A stretch of 64,000 nt of DNA, from contig JABAKD010000016.1 in NCBI GenBank assembly GCA_012845835.1, forward strand, positions 2,040,359 through 2,104,358. Reading direction: 5' to 3'. The position numbers were made by a program, and so were the translations under genes. The stretch's first letter is position 1. Every line of letters begins with the position of its first letter. The notes under the pieces were generated by a model. It saw only the letters and a list, made by a program, of their open reading frames with translations, had not been told where the DNA came from and made no database searches. This document shows positions 34,701 to 49,700 of this stretch, in pieces. Origin of the DNA: Undaria pinnatifida. Taxonomy: Eukaryota; Sar; Phaeophyceae; Laminariales; Alariaceae.

Positions 34701-37700
34701 GGCAGCGGGCGAACCAGAAGTAGATGTAGTAGTGGCGGCCGACGAAGCAACTGCTCGCGAGGCTGCTCCGCCGTCTCAAGGGCCTGGCGATGAAATGGAA
34801 GAGTATAGAGGTTTGGCGGCGGGCGAACTGGACGCAGACATGGTAGTGCTGGCCGACAAAGCAACCACTCATGCTGCGATGGCTTCTGCGCAAGGGTTTA
34901 TTGAAATGGAGGAGGGTGGAGCTTCGATGGCCGACAAACCGGATGCAGGTGTAGTAGTGCCGGCTGACGAAGCAATTGCTCACGGGGTGGTTCCGTCATC
35001 TCAAGGGCCCCGCGACGAAATGGAGGAGGATGAGGCTTCGCCAGCGGGTGCACCGGATGCAGATGTAGTAGTGCTGGCCAGTGAAGCAACCTCTCGCGAA
35101 GTGGCTCCGTTGTCTCAAGGGCCCGGCGACGAAATGGAGGAGACTGTAGCTTCGGCAGCGGGGGGACCGGATGCAGATGTAGTAGTGGCGATCGACGACG
35201 CAGCTGCTCACGAGGTGGCTTCGTCGTTTCAAGGGCCCGACCACGAAATAGAGAAGGATGGAGCTTCGGCAGTGGGCGAACCGGATGCAGATGTAGTAAT
35301 GCCCGCTGACCAAGCGACTGCTCCCGAAGTTAGTCCATCGTCTCAAGGATCCGGCGACGAAAGGGAAGATGATAGAGCTTCGGCAGCGGGCGAGCCAGAT
35401 GCAGATGTAGTAGTGCTGGTCGACGAAGCAACTGCTCACGAGGTGGCTCCGTCATCAGAAGGGCCCCATCCCGAAGTGGCGGACGGCGAACCTCCGGTGG
35501 CCGACAATGTACGGATGTACGCTGAAGCAACTGATCACGAGGTGGCTCCGACCTCGCCAGGATTCCAGTCCAAAATCCCGACGGCCTCTGCTGAAGAGTT
35601 GGGGGTTCTACGGCAAAGGGCTGCTAACGAGAAGGAACTATCAGCTGCAACCGTGGATCCATTGGACACTGTTCCTGTGGGCACAGAGGAGTCACATCTT
35701 GATGGTGTGTGGGGGGGCGTTTCCGAGCCTGAACGTGTGACTTCTGCGTGCTCAACGGCGGCAGGTAATATTGCAACTCTTGGAGCCGAGGGGCGAGCGG
35801 CTGTCTGTGACGATGAGCACCTTGATGGTGAGGCGACAACAAACACTGAAGGCATGCCCTCTACCTCAAACGAGAACGTACCCTCGTATCAGGGAGGGGC
35901 GGTGGTTTCCTCCCCGGATGCTGCGGTTCCCGTTGGCGATGAGCCTGTTGTTGAAGAAAACCTCGCTGACGCCGCGCAGTCGATAATGGTGGCTACGGAA
36001 GAGATGTCCGCGACTGCGATAAAAGGCAATGATCCATGCGCCACCCCGGATGGCGAGCCTATCCGTGATGTCGATTTATTTAATCTTAAACCTGAGCTTG
36101 AGGGCGAGCCGGTTGGTTCTGCCGTCTGTTCGAATCTTCAACCCGAGCGTGAAACTTGGACGGACCAGAATGACTGTGTAAACTCTAGATGTTTGGGCGA
36201 TCTTGCTCTGTCAGCCGCGGATATTGTCGGAGTGACCAAGGATGTCGATAGCGCTGCACGGCTTCCCCCGGGGCTAAAGCAGGATATCACCCCAATAAGC
36301 GTTAAGGACGAGGCATGGATGGGCGAGCCTAATCCGGAGAAAGTTGCATCGGGAGATTCTAGCATGACGGTCGAGACATCTTTCGTCGTTTCTGCATCAG
36401 ACGACCCTCCGATGTCAATCACGAAGCCTGTAAAAAACGCGGAGGAAACCGAAGCATCGCAGCCCATACCCGTCGCTACGCAGGAAACGCTGCAGCAGAC
36501 AGCGGTCAAGCGAAATTCCGCGATCATCGCCGAGGACGGGGCATCGGCTGATGGGTCCAAGTTGTTAAAGGATGTTGCGCCGGGACAGCCTACTACAACA
36601 GCTGAGAATTTTGTTGTCGTTCCAGCGTCAGACAATTCGCCGTGGTCGGCCGCAGAAGTCGTGGGAGATGTGGAGGACGCTGAACAACCACCGCCTAAAT
36701 CTGCAGCTTCGAGAGATAGGGCAGTGACTGCAATCAAGGACAACACCCCTACTGATACTCTGGGTGGGGCATCGGTTGAGCAGTCTGTCTCCGAGATCGC
36801 TGTGCAGGAGTCCATATCCCCGGTGGTCGCGGAGTGCGCTGTTGGTCCAGTATCCTGCGGCAGTACCGGGCGAACGAGAACGGTGACGAATGCTGACGTC
36901 GAATTTCCCACTCCTGAGGCTGGAAACGAAACCTCAGTGGCCGCGATCGAGACCAGCGCCCCTAACGTCGTTCCGGGTGGAGCATCGAATGATGAGCCCG
37001 CTTCAAATACCCTTTTCGTGGAGCGCATGACCCCCGCAGCCGAGGAATCGGTCACCCACCTAGTATCGGACGGCCTCATCTCCTCACCTGACGAGACGCC
37101 GACGGTGGAGACTGGTGACACTGATCACGCGTCTGTGAAAACGGAGGACTCCCCGGTGGTTGCTATGGAGGAAAATGCTTATGTCGCCGTTCGAGACGAG
37201 GGGTCTGCTGGTGAACCCGCTCTTACTACCCCTGCGCCGGATCGGATCGCTCCCGTACCCGAGAAGCGCATTTCCCGCAAGATGTTGGAAAATCCTACTT
37301 CTGTAGGTGGGGAGGATTCGGAGACAGTGGAGGGTCCTGAAATCCCACAACCTACTTCCGTGTTTTCTGAGATGTTGGTTGCCATGACCGAGGATAGTAC
37401 AGGCATCAACACGACAGACGCAGTGACTACTGAAGCGCCCGCGTGTATGATCCCTACGCCAGAGGACATGACGCCTGGAGACGAAGAGCCTGTGACCGTC
37501 TCGGGCACGGCTGGTCGTGCCTTGGCGAGCGCGGGGATTCCGAGTACGATCGATGATACTGGCGTCGAACCGCACACCCTTGAGGCTGGGGAGGAGATGC
37601 TAGCGACCGCTAACAACCAGGTTAGTGCCTCTAACGCAACGGATGGCGCATTGCCTGAACAGCTTACTTCGAAGACTGCTGCACCGGAGCGCAGTGCAAT

Positions 37701-40700
37701 GGCTCCTGCCGAGGAAGTGGACATTTCGAGCACGATCGATCCTACTTTGTCAGCCACGGAGCCCCTGGGAATCGTGGAGAATGCCGATGTTGAGCAGTCC
37801 TCCTTTGCGGGTGCTGAGAAAGATGTTGCTGGTGCTGAAGAAGAGCATGCTTCCACCGTCTCCTTGGGAGAAGAAGCTACCGGTAAGCCCTCTCTTGTTT
37901 CCTCTCCGCTCGAGCACGTTACACGCTCGGTCGAGAGATCTGTTGATGTCCCGGCGACGGGTGAGCCTCCTTCAGTGTTGACGGATACCTCAGGATTGTC
38001 TGAAGTGGCTGGGTTCCAACAACCCACCTCTTTGGTTGGAGAGGAGAACAATATGACTGCGAGGCAGATTCATACCACTTCCGACGCTACAGATGGTGTA
38101 TCGGCTGAACCCCCTGGTTTGGAACCTACCTCACTGAAGTATAGTGCAAGGGATACCGAAGAGAACCTCGCCTCTCTGGTCACGGACGATCTTGCTGTGT
38201 CGGCTACAGGGGGCCTGGAGATCGCCGCGAGGGATGCCGACATAAAACAGCCCCTACCTGTGGATACGGAGGTACCGTTTGAGGGTGGCGTAGACGTTAA
38301 CACACGCACCAACATCCCGGATCAGGCGTGGGCTGATGAGCCTACATACCTCAACCAATCGTTGGCGCACGCTACCCCGGCAGTCGAAGATTCGGTTGCC
38401 GTTGCGGTCACGGGTGACTCTCCCTTGGTACCTGAAGGAGCCCTCTTGCGGATGGAGGAGGATATTGACATCGAACATCCCATCGAACAGCCCACTACCG
38501 AGGAAAGGGAGGACACGCCATCTTTGGCGGTCGAGGATAGTGTTCCTCACAACGTTCCAGACCAGACGCCCGCTGATGAGCAGCCCGCCTTGATCGTACC
38601 TTCCCCGGAGGGTGTCGCCACTGCGTCTGATGGGAATGCCGCCGTTCAGGGTTTGGAGGACCGGGACTTTTCGGCTGCAGGCGTCCTGAGAGCAGAAGAA
38701 GCTGCGGACCTTGACCGTAGTGCCCCTATCGCCGGGGAGGAGTCGCTAGTGGGTTCAGTCGAGATAACCACCCCTTCTGACGCCATTGATGGGCCCCCCT
38801 CTGCTTTGGAGTACACCTCCACTATGACCGAAAAACAGGTCGCCGCCCCAATCATCGACGATCCTGAGTTGTCAGCCGCGAAGGTCTTGGGGGTGGCGAG
38901 GGATGACGGCAGTGCACAAGATAACCCTGTGAGGGCGGAGGAAGCGCTTGCAGGCGCGATAGAGACTGGAGATCGCCCCACGGTCCTCTCGAACGAGGCT
39001 TCTGGTGCTGAACCTGACCACATCCCTCGTGCGCTAGCGCACGTAGGAGCAATACCCGAGGGGTCTGTCGCCGTCTCTGTCACAGATGAGTCTATATCGC
39101 CGGTCAAGAAATCTCCGAGAGAAGCGAACGAGACTGACACCGAGCGGTCCGCTCCTGAAGCTGTCGAGGAAACGCTCGAGGCTGCCGTATTGGAAAATAT
39201 CTCCGCTATCGTCCCGAATTTGGCGTCCGCTGATGAGTATGCCTCGGATATCGATACACTGGAACGTGTAACCACTGTAGCCGAGGTGTCTGCCAAGGTT
39301 TCGGATTTGTGTGATCCTATTCCGTTCACCGCAGAGATGCCGGGAATGGAGGAAAGTGACGACGATGTCGAACAACCTATCCATGCGGGCGGGGGGGGGA
39401 AACTTGCGGGAGCGGTAGGTGACGACGTCGCCACGGTCGTCGTTAGCGGGGTGCTTGTTGACGAGCCTATAGACACAACTCCGCCCCCGGAGGATGTTAC
39501 CTCCGCAGCTACGGTGTCAGTCGCCGTCCCGGTAACGGTCGATCCCCTGTTGGCCAAGGAGACCCCGGAAACGGAGGACAATGCTGGCAACGAGAATTCC
39601 AACCTCGCGGTTAGTGAGGGGACACTCGTGACGACGATTCAGGTTGATGGTGCCCCCACTAACGCTGCAGACCCCGCGTTGTATGAACCACCTGCTCTGG
39701 AGATCGTCATGCCCGAAGATCGTACCAATACAGACGATTTGCAAGTCGCCGCCTCCACCACGGACGATTTGTTATTGTCAGCAACGGAAACACCTGACAA
39801 GGATGAGGGTAGCGATGCTGGACGAGGTACCCCTCTGGCTGGTAAAATGCTGGTGTCTTTTGAAAATACTAGTTTCGCCGCTAATACTGCGGACGACACG
39901 TCGACCGAAGAGCCCGCATTCGAGGCATCGACGCCGCGGCACATTACCCACATAGCTGAGGAACTCGTGTCCGCTCTTTCCGCGGGCGAATCAGCAATGC
40001 CGCCCGTGGGCGTCCTAGGAATGGTGGAAGGTGCTGACTTCGAACACCCCAGCCCTATTGCCGACAGGCCCATTGCCGAAGAACCTATTGCCCCGAGACC
40101 GAACTCTGTGGCTGCGACGGAAGAAAATGCCGTTCTTACTGACCCCGACTCGGAGTTGACTCAACAGCCCGACTCCCTGACTTCCGCGCTGGGGTACGAA
40201 CCTCCCGAAACCGAGAAACCTGTTCCCAGTCCGGGCATTGGCGATCTCATCTTGCCAGAAACAGCGACATTCGGAGTGGAGGAAGGTGCTACTGGAGCGG
40301 TGATATCTGGAATGAAGGGGGATGTTGACTTTAAAGATCGCATTCCTGTGACTCAGGGGGCGATAGCTGAAGCTTCGGCGGAGGAACGTGTTCCCACCAG
40401 TGATACAGGCGAGTGGTGGGCAAAAGAACAGTACGCTGTGACCACTGCTACAGTGGAGCACGTTTCAACGACGCCCGAGGAAGGAATTGACGCATCGGCC
40501 AACAGCGATCCCATTTCTTCAGCCGCGGAGGCTCTAGGAGCTGTGGGGAATGCTGGAATCGAACAGCCCACCTCTGTGGGTGCCGAAGAAAAGCTGGCGG
40601 GTCTGATAGAGAAGGGTGTGACAGAAGAAACCGCACCCACAATTGTCCAGGATGGGGCGTTTGTCGCCGCTACATCGGAAGGTGTACCCGCGGTAGCCGA

Positions 40701-43700
40701 GGAAGACATGGTTGCGCCAATAATTGATAGGCCCACCTTGGCAGATGAAGATAATGTGGAAACGGCGAAGAGTTCTGAGGTCGATCAACAAGTCGCTGTG
40801 CCCGAGCAGGCGATGTTGGGGGCTGCGATTGATCAAAGTCCGCCAACGGCTGTCCTCGATGGGGTATTCGACGAAATTTCACCTTCTACCCTATCTTCTC
40901 CAATGTGTGTAGCCCCTGCAGTACCTGGCACATCCCCGGCAGAGGCTGCCTCTGTCGTTGCTTACGTCGCGGGCAGTCCTGTCTTGTTAGCCGCGGAGAT
41001 ACCTGGAGCAGCGGGGGGTAGCGACATTGAGCAGCCTACCCCTGTGGCTGGAGAATCAGCGCCAATGGCAGCGATCGAGGGTAGCAGTGATACAGCCGTC
41101 GTGCGAAAGGAAGAATTGGCTGAACACATTACGTTCGGAGTGGCTTTGCCGAAGCACGTATTCATGTCAGCCGAGCAGCCTGTAGCTGTGCTCGAGTCGA
41201 GCGATTCTAGCTTGTCGGCCGAGGACGTGCGGGCAATGACAGAGGGTGTCGATATCGTAACACCTCCTCGTGCTGTTATGGGGGAGACGGTGACCGTAAA
41301 TAAGGACTTTGATGTCCCGAATGGGGCGTCGACTGAGAATGCTGTTTCCAAGCTCACTGCATCGGAGTATGGCACATCGGTGGCAGCCGAGGACATTGTC
41401 AATGGCCAGAAAGATGGCGAGTACACCGCGTCAGCCGCAGAGGATGTAGGACAAGCGGCGAACGACGACGTTGAACAATCCACCAACGACCTTACAGAAG
41501 CACTCGGAGCTGCGACCGAAGATCACGCCTCCACCAGCGTATTGAACGCAGCATCCACCGGGAATGTCAATTATATGTCCGCTACACCGGAGTCCGAAGC
41601 CTCGGCAAAAGAAGAACCCACCAATAATCTCGATGATTTAACCTCGTCTGCCCGCGGGGTGGTGGGGATGGTAGAGGATGCTGAGGTTGCACAACCCGCC
41701 CCCGAGGCTGGGAAGGAGTCCCTGGCGGCTACGGTTGAGGGCGTTGCCCCAGACGTTGTCCTAGACGCGGCTTTGACTGAAGAGGACACCACTATGACCT
41801 CTGCACCAGAGCATGTAGCCCCAGCAGCCAAGGATGTTGTCGCTGTTTCGGTGTCGGGCGATCCTACATCGTCGGCTAAGACGCTAGGGATAGCAGAGGA
41901 TGCTGAGGCCGAAAAGCCTGCCGTCGTGGCCGGGAAGGAGAAGTTGGTGGCTGAAATCGAATCTTCAGGAATACCAGATGTCCGCGACGGAGTGGTTACT
42001 GAAGACCCCGATCCCACAGTTTATGTGGATGTGTCGGGAGATCCGGCAACCGAGAGCTCTCTGACCGGCCAAGAGTTAGGTACTTGCACTTCGTCGATAG
42101 GTGAGCCATCTAACCGTATCGCTGACAACGCTCTTCAGGCGCCCGCAGATGAAGCTTCTGTGGCAATAGCGGACGATGCAGAGGTTCAGAAAAATGTTGC
42201 TGAGACTTCAGAAAGTCAACAAGTCGAGGCGATTACTCCGGAGGTAGTTGCGGAGACACAAGTGATGGAAGAGGGCACTCAGGTTGGAAAAGAACACCCC
42301 ATAACCGGAGAGCAAGCACCAATTACTACTATTGGGGACGGTGAACCTGCCGCCACCCTTAAGCCACTTATGCCTGCGGAGCCCACTCTAGATTCAGCTG
42401 CGAAGATAGAAGGAATTTCGGGAAACGGGGAAACTGTTGCAGTTGCCCTTGCTGTCGACGGTGGTGCTAAAGTGTATACGGATACGTCTCTGCAATCAAC
42501 GATGAGGAGCGGTGAGAGAGAGGAAGCTGTCGCCGGTAACGCTGCAGTCCTGTCGGCGGACGCGCTGTCTATGGATGTAACCGAAGGCTCATCGGTTACG
42601 GCGGATGGCGCTGAAAATATACAGCGTTTGTCTGGGACTGGGGGTCAGAAGCTAGAGGATCCGGTCGATGGCATGGACTCAACCGTTGCAGTCGATGAAG
42701 CGACCCCTGAAGGACTATGTTCCATTGCTCCTCCGGAACCGACGAGCAAAGGACTTTTCGCTTCACCAGAAACGGGTGGCCCTATCTCGTCGGTGTTTGA
42801 TTCGCCATCGTTGGCTGTTGATGGTGCCATTGAAAAATCCGAGGAGCACCCTCGCGCGAGTACGACGGAGGATGCTGAGGTCCATCACATTGTTGACGGT
42901 ACCGTCGAGGGCGATACGGCGGAGGTGTCCACGCCCTTGACACCCACAGAGGTATCGGGAACGGCAGAGGGCGCGCAAAGCGGGCTCTCTCCACTCATGG
43001 CAAAGGAGGAAAACCAGGCATTGTTCTCTGGCGGAGACCCCGCTGAGAACGCCGCTTCCATGGCATATATGGAGGACGAAGCGACAGCCAGACAACCCCC
43101 CGTCGAGACAACTGCGATGGTGAATGACGACTCGGCAGCCGAGGAATATATCGCGGACCAGGCAATGGGCGACCCTGTGTTGTTGGTAGACGAAAAATCT
43201 GCTTCGGCTGTCGATAACGCCGTTAACGGTTCCGTGGACAAGGAATCAGTTAAACTTATTGACGAGCTAGCAGCCCACGAGGCTGGCGCTCAGAATGCGG
43301 AAGCCAAGCGGGATAAGGCCTCCATTCCAAAGGATAACCATCAGCCATCGGGGATGGCAGGTGAACTTGAAATCACACCGCCCGTCCCTGTCGGTGACGA
43401 GGGAGTGTCGGAAACCACTACCACAGTACCCGGGTTCGTGAGTGCTACGGAGGGCGAATCCATCGCAGTAGCCAAAGACCCTCTTGTCGGCGCCGGTTTG
43501 GGTGGTCCCACCTTGCCGATGAACAAATCGTCCGTTTTTAGGACTGACTCGAACGGTGATGTGTCTGTGGACCAGGCGTCTGTAGCAAACGTGCAAGAGG
43601 ATGAGCTCCGTGAAGTTGCTTCCGTTAGTACCCAGGACACACCAGCGGAAGTGTTTAATGCCGAGCAGCCCGCTCTTATGGCTATTAAAAACGAGACAGT

Positions 43701-46700
43701 GGGTGACACTGCGGGAAACGCTGCGAGCGAGGGAGCAGCGCCAAAGGATCCCGGCTCTGAATCTCACGAGACGGAAGACAACTCTTCGGCAATCGAAGAG
43801 CCTCACACGCAGCCTGCACCATATGCCCCTGCCTCGTCTGCTGATGCCGCATCCACTCTCGACATCGACGGTTCCATCGGGATGGTTGTGACCGTAGCCG
43901 CAAATGGCAACGTGGAGGTTTCGCAAGCTGCAGCTGACAGTGTTGAGGACAGGTCTGTGGGGGTTGCTACTCCGGAGGTGGTCGAGATTACGCCGGAGAT
44001 GTCTTCGACTTCAGCACAGGAGAAAGGTCCGGCTGACAAGGAGCCTCCGACCGACGCATTGGTTGTCAATAGCGCGCCTGCAACCTCAAGGGATTCGAAG
44101 GTCGAAATAGGTTACCCTGCAATCGGGGAGGAGACGGTCGTGGCTGACGCAGAAAGTACAGCACCGATTATCCAAGATGGAAGTATCATCGACGAACCTT
44201 CTTCAGTGAGCGTCACACCAGCTGAAGGAGCCCAAACTTCCCTTGAGCCGCTTGCCGATGGCTTCCTGGCTGCTTCTGTGGCGCCGGTGAACGACGATTC
44301 TGGTCTGTTTGTCGCGCACGATGTTGACGGATCTGCCAATAATGCTCCGGAAGAAATAATCGAGGGGGGTGAGATTCGCCAGGGTTCTACCGATGGATCC
44401 CAGGACAGAGCTATAAGGGGGGCTGCTTCCGAGGTGACGACAGAGGCCCCTGAAATGACGCCGGACCCCGAGGTAGAGAAGGGCTCGCCTATGGTTGGGG
44501 AAGAGACCCCGGTGGCTACCATTCGGGACGGTATGGAGCCTGCGGTTAACGACGTGTCAGCAATGGCCGAGAAGAACAGGGAGGAGGGCAAGACACAGCA
44601 CCCTGACGTAGTCCTTGCCGAAAGCGGACCGGCCGAGGTTGTCGATCCCGAGGCAGATAAGGAGAGTCGGAAGGCGGGACATTCAGAAGGGGATACTGAG
44701 GTCGTGACACATGTCAATGTAGTTGGGGAGGAAGCACCACCTGCTACGAGCGAGGAGAGTAGGCCGATTGCCGGTTTAGACAAACCTAGCACGGACTTTG
44801 AAAGATCGACCGTCGTTGGTAACGGGGCATTCACTGCCGAAACCGCGACACTTGCTGTGGCGAACGAAGATGCAATTCCACCAGCCGAGGAGACGTGCGC
44901 CAGAGGAGTCGTCCCCGGAGACCCTACCTCCCTTCTCGATGTCGGATGTTTAGCCACGTCCGGTGCTATTGGTGAATCGGTGGACAAAACCGCGGAGGAA
45001 GTATCCACGATCGTAGGCGAGTCGGATGAAGGTAAACAGATTGTCACCGAGGTGCCGGAAAGCGTACAGGCGGATACGCTCGTTCCAGATAAAGATGGTC
45101 ACGAAATGGCACTGGCGAAGGATACAGAGCCCAAGCAGACCATCCCTGCAGAGTCCACATCGTCCCCTGCGGCTGATAAAGAAGAATCAACGCCGTGTGC
45201 CGAGGATCTCATCACCGATGTGGTGCCGCGCGGCTCTACTTCGTTGAATGACGGAATACATGTTAGCGCTGGAGTCGAAACTGCTGAGGTATCCGAGAAG
45301 ACACCGTTGACAACCACTACCGAGGATGTTGAAGGGCGACAGGCTGCAATCGGTGCTGCCGAGAGCGGACTTGCTGAGGTGCTCACCTCGGAGGATTCTG
45401 CGAGTGTGAACGCGGCTGCGGGCACAGAGATCGATATCTCAGCTCTTTTGGCCGGGGAGGAAACGCCGGTGGATGATGTAGGGGAAGAAGTGCCGGCTGC
45501 CGCAGCTAATGATGGAACGGTCGTTGACGAAACCTCTTATGCTGCCACTGTTGAGGAGCAAGACGTACCGATGACCGAGACTACTATCCCTACCGCCACC
45601 CAGAACGGGACCCATGCAGGAGTAGAGCATCCCTCCTTGGGTGCTGCAGAGGAGCAAGAAGCTCCCCGAAACGAAGAGTCCCCTGCCGATGATGTTGTGT
45701 CGGGCAATACTCCCTTGTTGCTGAGCGAGGCGTCAACACCAATACTAGCCGTTAGTGATGTTGGGGACACTGACTCTGTACCAGCCGCCCACGAGCCAGT
45801 CGCCGAGCAGCCTATTTCCTTGGTTTCCGTGCAGGACATTGCACCAACCGTTCCAGCAGCTGAGGAGTCTATCACGGACATTGATGTGTCGGGGTGTTCG
45901 CCTGATTTTTCCCTCGGCAATGTATATGAAGCATCCCGGGACGTGCCAGTGGGAGACACGGTGAATACGCAGGAGGCTCAGAAGGTTCTAGATGAGGCGA
46001 CGGAGCGTGGGCAAGAGAAAGTGCTCATTGCCCAGGCAGCCGAGGAGGCATCGATGGCGGAGAAAAGAGACGGTGTTGAATCCGCCCCTGTAGGAGGGGA
46101 GGCGCTTGTTTCTACGTACAAGTGCAGCGTACCGAGTGTAATCCCTGGCGAAGGGACAGCTGACAATCACGCCTGCTTCAACACGCAAGAGGAGGAAGAG
46201 GCAGCTGCTCCGACGGCCAAAGAGCATGTTGTTAACGCAGTGGTTGGCGGTTCTGCCACGGCCGATGACGAAGCACCAGTCCTTGCGGAGGACGACACCA
46301 TGGGCATGCTCCAGCACAAGGCGCGTGGAAACTCGACTGCCGGTGGTAACATGGACAAGCTGGCAAAAGAACCAGCTCCAGAGCTGAATGTGGAAGCTTC
46401 AGTGCGCGAGGACAATGTTGAGGGCGACACTCATTCGGTTCCTGACTTGGATGAAAATCCGGGCCATAGCTATGCAGAGGACAACCAGTCCACCACTCTG
46501 GGTGAAAGGGACGCCATGGGACTTGAAGATGGGGCAGTCGATCAACAAGCAATCCATGAAGCTGAGAGGGTATCTACAGGCGTGATCGAAACCACGACTG
46601 AGCATACAGCCCCCATGCATAGCAGCGAATCCGCGGTCGCCATTGAAGGTAGACAGATTTCTGAAGAGATCGTTTCAGTAGCTGTTGTGGAAGAGGCTGG

Positions 46701-49700
46701 CGATGCTTCGAAGGCAACCCCACAAGCAGGAGTAGGGTCGGGTGGTCCTGACTCGGCTGTGAACGAGCCGTCCGTATTTATCAGTGATCGCGCCGACGAC
46801 TTATCCGCCGAAGAAGTGCGGGGGAATGTGGCCGAGGATGATGTAAACGTTCAGCGAGAAGTTGCTTTCCCTAGAGACGACAAACCGGTAGCGAGTGTGG
46901 AGAAGGCCGTGCGCAGTACGGAGAGGGGTGAGAAGGAACACGTTGTCGAGGCTGCGGAAGAGGGGGCGGAAAACGTGTTTCAGGGTGTGGAAGGGGTTTT
47001 AGAGCCCGTAGGCAAAACTGCCGAGAGAGATGCGCAACCCGTCGAATTCGAGGAAGAAACAGCCGTGGAAGAACTTCAAGCAGCCAATGGATGCGACGTT
47101 TGTGGGGAAAGAGCGCGGGACGAATATGCCGCAAATGGGGTTCCCGTCGATGGCGCTGTTAATGTGACTGAGGAGCAGGAGGGGAAAGGGGCTGTTCACG
47201 AGAAAGCTCAGGCAGCCAACGTGCTCGCTGGTGATCTACCTGGCGAGGCATTACCGCTGGATGCTAATCCGTGTGTAATAAGCGCCGCGCAGCCCACCGA
47301 TGGAGCGGTTGAGCAGCCGGCCGTGAGTTCCGTGGGTGACGGTGACGTGGAACGCATCATCGCTTGTGATGCCGAGGGTACAACGACAAATAATCGCACC
47401 CTGAACGCAGCCGAGGATCCAGGAAACCCAGCCGTCAACGATCCCGTTCAAGAAAATTCTGGGAAAGAAGAAAAAACTCCGCCACCCGAGGAAAACCTCG
47501 TTCATAGTACACAAGTCGAGCTTGTTCCACCGGAAGACGGGAAAGTATCTCCCGCCGTCGTCGACCCTATTGAGGATTCCGAGAAGGCGGCAACTGCAGC
47601 CGGGTTATCTCTCTCAGAAGACAACCAGATGATTGCCCCAGGAAAAATCCTCCCCGAGGTTAACGAAAACGAGTCCAATGACACAGTTACCGAAGCGGCA
47701 GCCGAGAAAACCGATGCCCAGCAGCTTGTCCGTGAAACTGAGGAGGATGAGATTGTGAATTTGCCAACTCCGGAGGAAGAGAAGGTCGAGGAGGAAATCG
47801 ATGACGCCGGAGAAGGAACTCCAATAAGCACGATCAAAGACAGCGTGCCAAATACTGCCTTGGACTCTGAGGGGGCGATTGTTGACGTGCCTCCTGGCAC
47901 GACCGCATCGGAAGCAGAAGCAGTCCCGGCAGAAACCGAGCAGACCCTCACCTGTGCGACGCTGGGTGATACCCCCCACTCGCCAGTAGAACCGGAAGAA
48001 GCAGTTTACCACACTGTGGATGAAGCTGCAGAGACATCCCCGGCCGAACGTACGCCGGAGGTGATGGATGAGGGCGAACTTCCACAGGCGATGGCTACCG
48101 TCGGGGAGGATAGCCCAGTTGCAACTATGAACTCAACCGACAACGCGACGGTGGGCATGGAAAAGGGATTTCTCGCGGACGGGGCTGGATCCGTTATTCA
48201 GAGTGTAGATGAGACTACCGACGGGGAAGCGGCGGGGGAAGAGCGTGTCACGGTTTCGGCCAAAACGGAGGCTGAACATCCCCCTTCCCTCGCAAGCGAG
48301 GGGGCTCTTGGTAACAAGGGGGTGTCGACGATTTCTTCTGCTCAGGAGAAGCGAGCTTCCGTCGACGAGAGCAGTGATGTTGGAGAAGAGCACGATTTTA
48401 AGGTTGGGGAAGAAAACGAGGTCAAAGTTGAAGAAGAGCAGAACGTTAAGGTTGGAGAGCCTATAGCTGACGCGGAAGGTCTACGACCAGCCTCGGCGAA
48501 CGACATGGTCACCGCCGACCACGTCGAGGACAACCCGGACTATGTACCTGAGGCGGAAGCAGGGGGTCATTATGAAGAGCCCACGTCTGCACGTTCGGGA
48601 GAGGGATTGATGGCAGGGAGCAAAGATAATCCGGTCGTCTCACCCCCCCTAGAGGAGGTTCAAGCTACAGACGATACGCTTAATGGCGATGAGGAGATGC
48701 GTTCATCGAAGGCAGCGTTAATTGGTTCTGCAATTGAGGCCAATGTTGTGGACCCAGCTTCGGATTTATTGGAGGGGCGACAGAAAACCGAGCCCGTTCC
48801 TGTCACGGAAGAAGCTACTTCTCCCAGGGAAGCCGAGGTATGCGTGCCGACCGCGGGCGAGTCAGGTGACGAAGCGGTCGAGCAGACAGCAGAGGCACCA
48901 AAAGAACATGCTGAAGAAGGCGTTCAGCCTAACTTCGTAGCTGTTGAAGGTCCGGCAGATAAACTTCCAGTGGCTGTCAACGCTACCATGGAGCAAGAGG
49001 GCTTCGCGACACCTGTTCATGAGTATCGCCCTGAAGACCCCGTAGACAACAGTGAAGCAGAAACACCTGTTATTGCAAATGATGCAGACCAATTTGGATC
49101 CGTTGCTGCTGATGACGGTGTGGCGCGGGAAGACAGGGGGAACGCTGCCGAAGATGCAAAAGAGATACTCGAGGATCCCCTCGTGGAGCCAGTCGATAAA
49201 CCCCTAGAGAAGACGCCGGCGTCCCCTCAAATAGCAGTGTTGGCTGTCGGAGGGCGTGATACTTTAACAGCGGTGAACGAACCGGCGGCAAGAGACGAAG
49301 AGGGTTCAACCGCCACCGCCACAATGGGAGAGGCCAAGGTCTTGACCGAGGCTCCGGTAATTGAGCCCACACCCGAGTCTGTCGAGGCCGGGGGGGCCGA
49401 TTTTGCTGCGCTTGAAGGAGCGGCCGTCTCCGAGCCGAAATGTTCGTTGGATACTGACGTCGGAGAGTCGATAGGGGACGAAATATCTGTTGAACTACCG
49501 GCGGCGGATGCAGGAACGGATGTACTGTTAGCGCCCGACAGCGTGACAGTTCACAGCGAGAAAACGTCAGCCGATGGTCAAGAGAAGCTTCCGGTTCACG
49601 AGACCATTGACGATGCGGATAAGCTGGGAGTCGGGGTAAAGCAGTCCATCCTGGTGACAACAGAGGATGCGACGACCGCAGTGTTTGATGACGGTGTTCG

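Larger units (their letters stand above)
31876..35580 (+). repeat. coding 114-bp repeats (38 residues), about 32 copies
   Basis: The consensus reads EMEEDGASTAGEPDADVVV followed by PADEATAHEVAPSSQGPGD. Conserved points are the EMEE start, the GEPDADVVV core, DEATAHE and the SSQGPGD end. Most differences are substitutions that keep the frame, and indels are whole units. Antisense frames of up to about 1,070 codons arise from this codon pattern and are not genes. Confidence 0.92.

Noticed and set aside
31652-34864. Minus-strand frame of about 1,070 codons antisense to the giant exon, plus several shorter antisense frames
   Set aside because: It exists only where the 114-bp coding repeat runs, is Leu/Arg/Pro-rich with no domain, and is explained by the codon pattern of the plus strand.
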